DNA from: Planctomycetaceae bacterium
GTDB lineage: Bacteria; Planctomycetota; Planctomycetia; Planctomycetales; Planctomycetaceae
Direction: 5' to 3'
DNA length: 33,987 nucleotides
Assembly: GCA_014762625.1 (NCBI GenBank)
Contig: JABURQ010000064.1
Coordinates: 1 to 33,987 of the forward strand
Within the stretch, counting starts at the first letter, position 1, and each line of letters begins with the position of its first letter. The position numbers and the translations under genes are program-made. The notes under the pieces were generated by a model that did no database searches, had not been told where the DNA came from, and saw only the letters and a list, made by a program, of their open reading frames with translations. This document shows, piece after piece, positions 8,291 to 15,672 of this stretch.

Positions 8291-9492
8291 CCGGAAAGTT
8301 CCAGCATCTCACCCGATTGACCGATCTCTCGCGGAGACGCTTCTTACAGCAGGTAGCGTGGGGGACGACTCTGGCTACTACGCGTTCCGTCTTCGGTAAC
8401 ATTGCCCCGGACGATTCGGAGCCCGCCGGGGAACCAATGGAACGTGTCAAGTTCCAGACAGAGATGAATGACCGTACCGAAGAGGGACGCATCATCATTG
8501 AGGCTCAGGACGGCGGTGTGATCCTTGAAGGGAGAGACGGTCGCTTATGGACGATTCTTCCGGACGATCTGATCGAACGTAAAGTTCTGATGGAAACCCA
8601 ATTCGCTCCCTTTTCACACCAGCAGTTAGGGGAGCGGATGACGCTGGAACTGGGAGAGAACTTCGAGCATCGGAAATATGGTCCACTCGTGATTTGCACC
8701 AACGCCGGGAAAAATTATGCGGATTGGTGCGGCCATCTGTTCGTGCGTTTGCAATCCACCTTTCAGAAATTCTGGAAGCGGGACGACCTCCCGCTTCAGG
8801 AACCGGAATTCCCCTTGCCGATCTGCCTGTTTGCGACTCGCAAACAATATTACAACTACGCTCTGGCGGATGCGGATGCGGCGACCGCCGAATCGTACGG
8901 CTATTATTCCGTGAAAACGAACCGAACCGCGATGTTCAATATCACTGCCGACGAGCGGGGAGCGGCTCGAAGCGTGGCGGATGTGAATCGTCGCATGTCA
9001 AAATTGCTGGGGAATGTAGCGACGATGGTTCACGAGGCGACGCATCAGTTCGCGTTCAACGGCGGTCTCCACCAACGTTACGCCGATAATCCGTTGTGGC
9101 TGATGGAAGGGATGGCGATGTTCTTCGAAGTCCCCGATCTGAACAATAAAGCGGGCTGGGCCTCCGTGGGACGCCCCAATTACTTTCGGCTCAACGTACT
9201 GAAGAATTCGCGACGCCCGCCCAATTCTCTGCAAACACTCATTCGTGACGACGCACGTTTTCTGGATCCCGACACGGCTGCCGTCGCTTATGCGGAAGCG
9301 TGGGCGTTGACGTTTTATTTCATTAAGCGTCGACGGGACGAATACGCGGCCTATCTGAAACAGGTCGCCGAGAAACCGATGCTGGCCTACCTGACACCCG
9401 AAGAACGAATAGCCGAGTTCGAGAAATTCTTTGGAGACGATTGGGCAAAGCTCGACGAAGAGATGGTCTCACTCCTTCGTCGTATCCGCTGA
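8287..9492 (+). CDS. Tat-exported DUF1570 protein, putative zinc metalloprotease
   Basis: A 401-residue protein. A longer frame opens at 8170, but the ATG at 8287 is preferred because it overlaps the preceding stop as ATGA and puts a twin-arginine signal (SRRRFLQQVAWGTTLATT, residues 15-32) at the right place. Residues about 240-390 match DUF1570, a family common in planctomycetes. MVHEATHQFAFN contains an HExxH zinc-binding motif (residues 249-253) and WLMEGMAMFFE follows about 20 residues later, giving a gluzincin-like H-E-x-x-H...E arrangement. The AVAYAEAWALTFYFI segment is also typical. Export folded through Tat fits a protein that binds its metal in the cytoplasm. Proteolytic activity is inferred only from the motif. 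Coupling to the Ldh2 gene is unexplained. Confidence 0.87.
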   Translation: MTGKFQHLTRLTDLSRRRFLQQVAWGTTLATTRSVFGNIAPDDSEPAGEPMERVKFQTEMNDRTEEGRIIIEAQDGGVILEGRDGRLWTILPDDLIERKVLMETQFAPFSHQQLGERMTLELGENFEHRKYGPLVICTNAGKNYADWCGHLFVRLQSTFQKFWKRDDLPLQEPEFPLPICLFATRKQYYNYALADADAATAESYGYYSVKTNRTAMFNITADERGAARSVADVNRRMSKLLGNVATMVHEATHQFAFNGGLHQRYADNPLWLMEGMAMFFEVPDLNNKAGWASVGRPNYFRLNVLKNSRRPPNSLQTLIRDDARFLDPDTAAVAYAEAWALTFYFIKRRRDEYAAYLKQVAEKPMLAYLTPEERIAEFEKFFGDDWAKLDEEMVSLLRRIR

Positions 9493-9503
9493 TGTCGTTG
9501 CCA

Positions 9504-10331
9504 TCATTGCTCGAACGGAGGTCTTGACTCTTCGTAATACTCGATCGTTCCCGGCGTCCCCTGGTTGGCAGGAGATACCGGAACCTGATATCCGGCAGGC
9601 TGAGTGGCTTGAGTCCGGTAGTTCTCCGAACGAGCAGCGTAGCGACTAGTCTGTTCGCTGCGGAGTTCTTGATATAATTTCTTCGCCTCGGGATACCTCG
9701 GATCGAGCATTAGAGCTTGAGCGGCATAATATTCGGCACCGCGCAATTCTCCTCTTCGCTTTAAGACCACCGCCAGGTTAAAATTGGCCTCAGAATCAGG
9801 AAGCACGCGACGAAACTCATCGAGCGATTCTGGTATCTTCCCAAATTCCGCCAGCGCGACTGCGTGATGATAACGGTAGGTCTCATTGTTCGGTTCACTC
9901 GCGACCGCCCGATCCAGCATCGACAGAGCACGTGTCCAATCGCCTTTTTCAGCGTAAAGCTGAGCCACGGCATCGAGCACCTCGGCGTCGGTAGGGGTTC
10001 CTTTCAAAAGCTCTTTCAAAGCGGTTTCTGCTTCCGAATAATTCCCCAGCCTCGTGTTGACCCGGGCCAACCCCAGTTTCGCTTCACGATTCGCACGATT
10101 TTCAGAGAGAACAATGCGATACGATTCCTGGGCCTCCTGCAGTTGCCCCTGCTGTTCCTGCCACTTGGCGTAGGAAAGCGTGAACTTCTCCGGATTGTTC
10201 AGTTTCGACAGAGCCTTGTTCCCGGAACTCTTCTTGAAACTTGAGATCTTCAATTTATCCGGCAACGAGCAACCCGTCAGCATTCCAGCCGCGAGCAACA
10301 GCACAAGCATGGTCTGTTTTTTCAGGGTCAT
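9504..10331 (-). CDS. TPR-containing lipoprotein
   Basis: A 275-residue protein with a lipoprotein signal peptide: a short basic n-region, hydrophobic LVLLLAAGM, and a perfect lipobox L18-T19-G20-C21. After a Lys/Ser-rich linker, residues about 50-215 contain successive TPRs: AKWQEQQGQLQEAQESYRIV, LGLARVNTRLGNYSEAETAL, DAVAQLYAEKGDWTRALSML, and a last unit ending AAQALMLDPRYPEAKKLY. The C-terminus (about 225-275) is polar and Pro/Gln/Tyr-rich. It resembles PilF/NlpI-like TPR lipoproteins, but nothing nearby points to a pilus or secretion system, so function is open. A strong GGAGG lies seven bases before the ATG. It is convergent with the DUF1570 gene, with 11 bases between them. Confidence 0.88.
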   Translation of the reverse strand: MTLKKQTMLVLLLAAGMLTGCSLPDKLKISSFKKSSGNKALSKLNNPEKFTLSYAKWQEQQGQLQEAQESYRIVLSENRANREAKLGLARVNTRLGNYSEAETALKELLKGTPTDAEVLDAVAQLYAEKGDWTRALSMLDRAVASEPNNETYRYHHAVALAEFGKIPESLDEFRRVLPDSEANFNLAVVLKRRGELRGAEYYAAQALMLDPRYPEAKKLYQELRSEQTSRYAARSENYRTQATQPAGYQVPVSPANQGTPGTIEYYEESRPPFEQ

Positions 10332-10576
10332 GATCGCACCTCCATGTGCGAGTCTTCGGCGTATGGATCTGGTTTCTGCAGAATGCTGCGTCGAGTGGAC
10401 AATCTACGCGCAGCCTTGAAGACCGTATAAAAAGAGTATCGGCCCGAGTGGATCCCTCTCTTCAGGGCAATCTAGCGATCAGTCAAACTTTATCGAGAAG
10501 TCATCGGAAGCGATGCTTTTCAAGCACCAAATCTACAAATCGACTCAAGAATCACGAACATCTCGAGTCGTCAGGG

Positions 10577-12316
10577 TCAGGAATTGGTGACGGGAGGGAC
10601 GGCTTTTTCGACTTCGTCGAGCAGCATATCGAGACGGAACGGTTTGTAAACCACCCCCTGTAAGCCTTCCTGGCGAGCCTTCACGATGGAATGCGACGAA
10701 TCGTAGCCGAATCCGGTCATCAGCAGCACCGGTAAGTTTTCGTCGATCGTTTTTAACTGGCGGTAGCACTCGTAGCCCGTCCGATCGGGCAAACGGATAT
10801 CGGTAATCACCAAGTCGTAATCGAAACTGCGTGCCATCAGAAACGATTCTTCTGCATTATGGGCCGTCTCGACCACACAGCCGTATCGCTCCAGAAGCTC
10901 GTGGGCGGATTGCAGGGTTTCTTCATCCTGATCGGCAACCAGAATCCGACGCCCCAATAGAGTAGGACGGGAATCGGTTTGAGTCACCAGAGCTTCATTC
11001 GGCTCCTCGGGCGCGATCGTCGCGCCGGCCTGATGAATCAACTGGCGAATTTGACGGGCATCTTTGAGCAAACGCTGGACCCGTTTGGTCAGTTCTTCAT
11101 CCTGTCCGTAGAGCTTTTCGAGAATCCACGTCGCGTCAATGAGAATTTCATCGACGGGATTCGCCACTTTCCGCAAGATAAGTTGCGTCCCTTCGACCGC
11201 GGTCGATTGTCGCTCCGCCTGTAATAGATTCAGCGTGTTCAGCGCGGCGGCAATCTCCCGACTAAAGAGTTCCAGAAACTGTAAGTCTCGCTCGTCGAAC
11301 GCTCCGGTTTCGTGCGCTTCGACGTTAAACGTCCCCAGGACCTGATCGTGAAGGATCAGCGGCACCGTCAGCGAGCTTTTCGCTCCCTGAGCCCCCGGCA
11401 AATACAGCGGGTCGTGATCGATATCAGGGCAAAGGTAGCTGCGTCCCGTCTCGGCCACAAAACCGGTCACGCCGTTCCCTTGAGACGAGGCGTACAATTC
11501 GCGATCCGCCGCCAGCGGTTGCATCCCCACTTGCAACAACTGATTCAGTTTTCCGGTCTGGCTGTCGAGAAGACGAATTTCGACAGTTTCATATTTGAGG
11601 ATATCCGAGGTGTAGTACAGGATTTTGGATTTGAGTAATTCCACTCGCTCCTGTTGAGACATCCCGGAAATATCCTGGGGAGAAAGGTCTCCCAGGTCGA
11701 GCCCCGCTTGGGCGATGGCGTCGAATTTGTGTCGATTGGTTTCGCGTTCCGAGACATCCCGGACCGTGACGAATAACAGCGTCGGATCGTCACTGGAGCG
11801 ACATTCGCGAATCGCCCGGGAATCGATTTCAAAGTAGCGATCATCGTGAATCCGAAGCGTGTCACGAATCGTTTCCGATTCTGTCAGCGTCAACGACAAG
11901 GGACAGTCCACCGGAGCGGGAGGCTCGTCGATTCCCAACAGATCGTAGAACGACCGGGAAGTCGGATTCGGCTCATTCACGAGACGCGAAAACTCGTCGT
12001 TCGCCCACACGACTTCGAACGTATCTGTGAGTAAAGCAACACCGACCGGTAACAGTGGCAATAACTCGCTGGCCAACAGGAGCGATTCCTGCCCGGTACT
12101 CTGATTGGGAAGGAAGAGAACTCCCGTCATCTCCTTCGACTGTAGAAGCGATAACGCTTCCTGCAATGATCGCGGCACAATCAGTTCGCACCCAGAGCTT
12201 AATTGCTGTTGCAATTGATCGACGGAATCGGAATCCGGAGTGCCCAGGACGACAAACCGAGGTTCGGTGTGTGAGTTCAGTGGAAACCTCGCCAAAACGG
12301 TGTGATGCCAACTCAA
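10577..12316 (-). CDS. PAS-GAF-receiver signalling protein with degenerate kinase core
   Basis: A 579-residue soluble regulator. Order: a receiver-like N-terminal segment without phospho-acceptor Asp (about 20-70); PAS (about 83-190, with VGVALLTDTFEVVWANDEF and FVTVRDVSERE); GAF (about 225-362, with SSLTVPLILHDQVLGTFNVEA); a helical segment about 375-430 like a histidine-kinase dimerisation helix but with R382-K-V-A-N-P where H-E-L-x-N-P is expected; and an intact C-terminal receiver (455-575) with acidic D462, phospho-acceptor D506 (VITDIRLPDRTG), T534 and K558 (VYKPF). No ATPase (HATPase_c) domain is present, so it cannot autophosphorylate by the usual route and probably relays or reads out a signal from another kinase. 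The start is TTG (complement of 12314-12316), lies within an inverted repeat, and has no clear Shine-Dalgarno, so the N-terminus is uncertain. Confidence 0.85.
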   Translation of the reverse strand: MSWHHTVLARFPLNSHTEPRFVVLGTPDSDSVDQLQQQLSSGCELIVPRSLQEALSLLQSKEMTGVLFLPNQSTGQESLLLASELLPLLPVGVALLTDTFEVVWANDEFSRLVNEPNPTSRSFYDLLGIDEPPAPVDCPLSLTLTESETIRDTLRIHDDRYFEIDSRAIRECRSSDDPTLLFVTVRDVSERETNRHKFDAIAQAGLDLGDLSPQDISGMSQQERVELLKSKILYYTSDILKYETVEIRLLDSQTGKLNQLLQVGMQPLAADRELYASSQGNGVTGFVAETGRSYLCPDIDHDPLYLPGAQGAKSSLTVPLILHDQVLGTFNVEAHETGAFDERDLQFLELFSREIAAALNTLNLLQAERQSTAVEGTQLILRKVANPVDEILIDATWILEKLYGQDEELTKRVQRLLKDARQIRQLIHQAGATIAPEEPNEALVTQTDSRPTLLGRRILVADQDEETLQSAHELLERYGCVVETAHNAEESFLMARSFDYDLVITDIRLPDRTGYECYRQLKTIDENLPVLLMTGFGYDSSHSIVKARQEGLQGVVYKPFRLDMLLDEVEKAVPPVTNS

Positions 12317-12338
12317 TTAAAAGGCAGAATTGAGTTGG
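12308..12338. promoter_or_regulatory. 11-bp perfect inverted repeat, operator-like
   Basis: Arms 12308-12318 (ccaactcaatt) and 12328-12338 (aattgagttgg) are perfect reverse complements separated by 9 nt. The repeat covers the proposed TTG start of the PAS-GAF-receiver gene and lies about 100 bp upstream of the divergent Nramp-like gene. No T-tract follows on either strand, so an intrinsic terminator is unlikely; a regulator-binding site or an mRNA hairpin masking the start are the alternatives. The repeat is seen directly; the role is inferred. Confidence 0.5.
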
Positions 12339-12436
12339 GGTTTGTGGTATTTTACTCACAAGGCAAATCAGGGAAAGGCTAAGTCTTTCCACAAATGAAG
12401 CTTTTTTTGATTCCTCTCCAATTATATCGGTAAAAG

Positions 12437-13741
12437 ATGCACCCGTCTGAGAGCGATCGCTCCCCTGCCCACTCCCGTACACTGCTCTCCCGAATCGCGA
12501 TCTTCGGACCGGGACTGCTCGTCGCGGCCACCGGAGTGGGAGCCGGCGATCTGGCGACGGGCGCTTTCACCGGCGACAAACTGGGAACCACGATTCTATG
12601 GGCCGTGCTGGTGGGAGCTTTTTTCAAATATGTACTGAACGAAGGTCTGACCCGTTGGCAGTTGGCAACCGGGGAGACGCTTCTGGAAGGTTGTCTTCGA
12701 CATTTCGGGACTCTCTTTGAAGTCCTCTTCCTCGGCTATCTGATGGTGTGGAGTTTTCTTGTGGCGCTCGCCTTGATGAGTGCCTGCGGAGCCACCTGCC
12801 ATGCGATTCTCCCCTGGAACACTGCCAGTCAGGACAAAGTCTTCTACGGGATTGCTCAAAGCCTGATCGCCGTGGTGCTCGTCCGCCGGGGAGGGTTTCA
12901 ATTGTTCGAAAAACTGATGTCCGTCACGATCGGCCTGATGTTTCTCACGGTCATCAGCACCGTCGTCGCGCTCCAACCGGATTACTCATCGCTCGCTACC
13001 GGATTGTTTGTGCCGAGATTCTCTCCCTTGATGGAAAATTCCGGAGAGGGATTGATGTGGACCGTCGGACTACTGGGCGGTGTGGGAGGAACGTTGACCA
13101 TCGTTTGCTACGCCTATTGGATTCGCGAGCTGGGACGTGAAGGGCTCGACCAGCTTCCTCTCTGCCGAGTCGATCTGGGGACGGGCTATGCCGTGACGGC
13201 GTTGTTCGGGATCGGAATGGTGGTGATCGGTGAGCATGCCGGCCCGTTCAGCGCGAAAGGTTCGGCGCTCTTGGTGGAGTTGAGCCAGACTCTGGGTGAA
13301 ACTCTCGGACCGACGGCCCGCTGGGTCTTTTTGATCGGGGCCTGGGGGGCAGTTTTCTCAAGCTTGCTGGGAGTCTGGCAGAGTGTGCCTTATCTGTTTG
13401 CCGATTTCTGGCAATTGAGACAACAGCCGCGCGACGCTTCCTTATCGCGTCTGGAGGTCGATTGCGAATCTCGCGAGTATCGCGTGTTCCTCTATGCCCT
13501 GGCAACAGTTCCGTCGCTGGGAATGCTCGTTCTGGATTTCAAAAAAACTCAGCTTATCTACGCCATTGTGGGGGCGTTGAGCATTCCTCTGATCGCCTGC
13601 GTACTCGTGATTTTGTGTGGTCGGTCGAAATACATCGGAGCAAACGCGCGGAATCACTGGGCCACGAATCTTCTGCTGGTGCTGATCCTGCTCTTTTTCG
13701 CTGCAATTGGTGGCTGGAACGTGTGGCAGAAAATCCAGTAA
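12437..13741 (+). CDS. Nramp-family-like metal transporter with non-canonical metal-binding motifs
   Basis: A 434-residue polytopic membrane protein with about eleven hydrophobic segments. The opening IFGPGLLVAATGVGAGDLATG aligns with transmembrane segment 1 of Nramp transporters (GPaflaaigyiDPGNfAT), and the rest has the spacing of that family. The D-P-G-N quartet that binds metal in canonical Nramps appears here as G35-A36-G37-D38, and the M-P-H motif of segment 6 appears to be replaced by a Gly-rich GGVGGTLTIVCYAYW stretch (residues 214-228). It is therefore best called Nramp-related; substrate (Mn, Fe, Mg or other) cannot be assigned. The ATG start has no good Shine-Dalgarno. It is divergent from the PAS-GAF-receiver gene, with an inverted repeat between. 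Confidence 0.8.
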   Translation: MHPSESDRSPAHSRTLLSRIAIFGPGLLVAATGVGAGDLATGAFTGDKLGTTILWAVLVGAFFKYVLNEGLTRWQLATGETLLEGCLRHFGTLFEVLFLGYLMVWSFLVALALMSACGATCHAILPWNTASQDKVFYGIAQSLIAVVLVRRGGFQLFEKLMSVTIGLMFLTVISTVVALQPDYSSLATGLFVPRFSPLMENSGEGLMWTVGLLGGVGGTLTIVCYAYWIRELGREGLDQLPLCRVDLGTGYAVTALFGIGMVVIGEHAGPFSAKGSALLVELSQTLGETLGPTARWVFLIGAWGAVFSSLLGVWQSVPYLFADFWQLRQQPRDASLSRLEVDCESREYRVFLYALATVPSLGMLVLDFKKTQLIYAIVGALSIPLIACVLVILCGRSKYIGANARNHWATNLLLVLILLFFAAIGGWNVWQKIQ

Positions 13742-13750
13742 CCCCACCAC

Positions 13751-13771
13751 CGGGATCGGTTTGAAATCCCG
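13751..13771 (+). terminator. Possible weak terminator after the Nramp-like gene
   Basis: Arms cgggat (13751-13756) and atcccg (13766-13771) form a 6-bp stem ten bases after the stop codon, but no T-tract follows. It may be a transcript-end hairpin rather than an intrinsic terminator. The rest of the 171-bp gap to the next gene shows no other structure I can support. Confidence 0.25.
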
Positions 13772-13912
13772 ATATCGAGCCGCTACGATTAGGAATATCG
13801 AAAGAATGCTCATATCCCTCCATCGGGACGTAACGACTTTCGATGTCGGCGAGGGAATCTCGTCGGTCTGTCGTGACTTGAATACAAGTTAGAACCTACA
13901 TAAGGATCCACC

Positions 13913-15016
13913 ATGATTTCACGCCGCTTTCTGACTGTTGTGTTTACACTCTTGACGGCTGTCGTGATCAGCCAACCCGTGTCCGCCCAGGATGATGAGT
14001 CTAAGGAGTCCGCTTCTCCGGAAGTGAAGACACTCGTTGTTGATCTCGAAAGTCCCTCGGGTGTTGCCGTGGATCCAGAGACCGGACATGTATTTGTCGC
14101 CAGTCGCTGGGGAGTTTATCGCTACGACCCTGCAAAGCACACGCAGGATGTTCCCAAGGGAGAAAAACTGGTTCTGGCGATTTCTTCCTATCCGACCGAC
14201 ATCTACGGAAAAGGCCCCAAGTACAACATCGGCCCCCTCGGTGTTACTGTATGGAAGGATTGGCTGATTGTGGGTGACGGCAGCCGCCCCGACGGCGAAG
14301 AGTTGGTACGCGTCTATAAAATTGAAAAAGAGATGCCCCAGGAAACCGCCAAGGAAGATACCGCCGCCTTCACGCTCGGTCCCATCAAAGCGGGTGAAGC
14401 ATCCGCCAAAGGGGAAGGAAACTTTTACGGCGTGACAACCGTCGGAGACACGATTGTGGTCACCGCCAACGGAGATGACACCAAGGGATGGGTCCTGAAA
14501 TCCGATATTGCGGACGGGAAACCGGGAGACCTGACCCCGTTCATCGCCACTAAGGAAGCTTTGGAAGTTGACGCACCGGCTGCAGCTACCACCACCCCTG
14601 ACGGCAAGGAAATCGTCATCTCCCAAATGGGTGAAGTGAACGTCGCCGGCGACAGCTTGCTCACCTTCTACAATCCCGCAGACGGCAAACTGATTCGTAG
14701 CCTCGAAACGGGACTCTCGGATATCATCGGACTGGCTTACAGCCCGAAAACAAAGAGTTTGTACGCGACCGATTTTTCCTGGGTCGATACGACAAAAGGT
14801 GCTCTGTATCGCCTCGACATCGAAGGTGACAAAGTGACCCCCGTCAAAATTGTCGATCTCGAAAAACCGGCCGGACTCGCCTTCGACAAAGAAGGAACCC
14901 GTCTCTATATCACGACCTTCGGTGCTGACTCCGGGAATGCCGGTGAAGAACCTAAAGAGGGTGACGAAGACAAAATGTCAGCCGGTAAACTGGTTGTGAT
15001 TGAAGCGGGTCTTTGA
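13913..15016 (+). CDS. Secreted beta-propeller-like protein of unknown function
   Basis: A 367-residue exported protein with a typical Sec signal peptide (RRFLTVVFTLLTAVVISQPVSA, then QDDES; cleavage after about residue 25). The mature part has repeated beta-blade signatures of NHL/SMP-30-like propellers: LESPSGVAVDPETGHVFVAS, YNIGPLGVTVWKDWLIVGDG, LSDIIGLAYSPKTKSLYATDF, LEKPAGLAFDKEGTRLYITTF. The spacing suggests a six-bladed or similar propeller. No catalytic residues are identifiable, so a binding or scaffold role is as likely as an enzyme. An AAGGA six bases before the ATG supports the start. It is followed by a clear terminator and so is probably a single-gene unit. Confidence 0.82.
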   Translation: MISRRFLTVVFTLLTAVVISQPVSAQDDESKESASPEVKTLVVDLESPSGVAVDPETGHVFVASRWGVYRYDPAKHTQDVPKGEKLVLAISSYPTDIYGKGPKYNIGPLGVTVWKDWLIVGDGSRPDGEELVRVYKIEKEMPQETAKEDTAAFTLGPIKAGEASAKGEGNFYGVTTVGDTIVVTANGDDTKGWVLKSDIADGKPGDLTPFIATKEALEVDAPAAATTTPDGKEIVISQMGEVNVAGDSLLTFYNPADGKLIRSLETGLSDIIGLAYSPKTKSLYATDFSWVDTTKGALYRLDIEGDKVTPVKIVDLEKPAGLAFDKEGTRLYITTFGADSGNAGEEPKEGDEDKMSAGKLVVIEAGL

Positions 15017-15040
15017 TTGAAACGCGTTCTCAATAATTCA

Positions 15041-15074
15041 CGGTGGACGATCAAAAATCGTTCACCGTTTTTTT
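15041..15074 (+). terminator. Intrinsic terminator after the propeller gene
   Basis: Arms cggtggacgat (15041-15051) and atcgttcaccg (15057-15067) form an 11-bp stem with one G-U pair and a 5-nt A-rich loop, followed directly by seven T (15068-15074). It starts 24 bases after the propeller gene's stop codon. Confidence 0.93.
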
Positions 15075-15098
15075 ATGGAATGATAAAGTCTTGAATCT

Positions 15099-15662
15099 AT
15101 GAATCTGCCACGAGAACTGCCGACGGAACGACTGCTGTTGCGATGGTGGAAGCCCGAGGATCGAGCTCCGTTTTATCAACTGAATGCTGACCCGGCGGTG
15201 AACGAGTTTCTCACCGGCCCTTTAACGCGGGACGAAAGCGATCACGTCGCGGATCGGATCGAGACGCACTTCGAGCAACACGGGTTTGGCTGGTGGGCGG
15301 TCGAAATCTCCGACCGGGTGCCTTTTATCGGGTTCGTAGGGCTCTCCGTCCCGCACTACAAGGCCCCCTTTACGCCTTGTGTGGAAGTAGGCTGGCGACT
15401 GGATCGTGCCTACTGGGGACAGGGATACGCGACGGAAGCGGCCCGCGCAGCACTCACATTCGGTTTTGAAACGTTGAAACTCGATGAGATCGTCGCGATG
15501 ACCGTTCCCGCCAATGATCGTTCCCGTAACGTGATGGAAAAGCTCGGCATGACGCGCGATCCCGCGGATGATTTCGATCACCCGTTACTGCCGGCGGATC
15601 ATCGACTTTCACGGCACGTTCTCTACCGGATCAGTCAGCAGGAGGCTCTCGCACAACGTTGA
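15099..15662 (+). CDS. GNAT-family N-acetyltransferase (RimJ/RimL type)
   Basis: A 187-residue protein with the GNAT fold of the RimJ/RimL-like group (Acetyltransf_3). It opens with the usual PTERLLLRWWKPEDRAPFYQL, has the acetyl-CoA pyrophosphate-loop motif RAYWGQGYATEAARAAL (about residues 103-119; R/Q-x-x-G-x-G/A), and ends with VPANDRSRNVMEKLGM (about 146-161). Such enzymes acetylate protein N-termini or small amines; the acceptor cannot be predicted. The start ATG lies 25 bases after the terminator T-tract and has no clear Shine-Dalgarno, so a leaderless or weakly translated message is possible. It is convergent with the hydrolase gene, with ten bases between stops. Confidence 0.92.
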   Translation: MNLPRELPTERLLLRWWKPEDRAPFYQLNADPAVNEFLTGPLTRDESDHVADRIETHFEQHGFGWWAVEISDRVPFIGFVGLSVPHYKAPFTPCVEVGWRLDRAYWGQGYATEAARAALTFGFETLKLDEIVAMTVPANDRSRNVMEKLGMTRDPADDFDHPLLPADHRLSRHVLYRISQQEALAQR

Positions 15663-15672
15663 GAGCGATCGA

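Noticed and set aside
10541-10570. cgactc/gagtcg inverted repeat after the PAS-GAF-receiver gene
   Set aside because: Six-base arms with an 18-nt loop and no T-tract on the minus strand; too weak to call a terminator.
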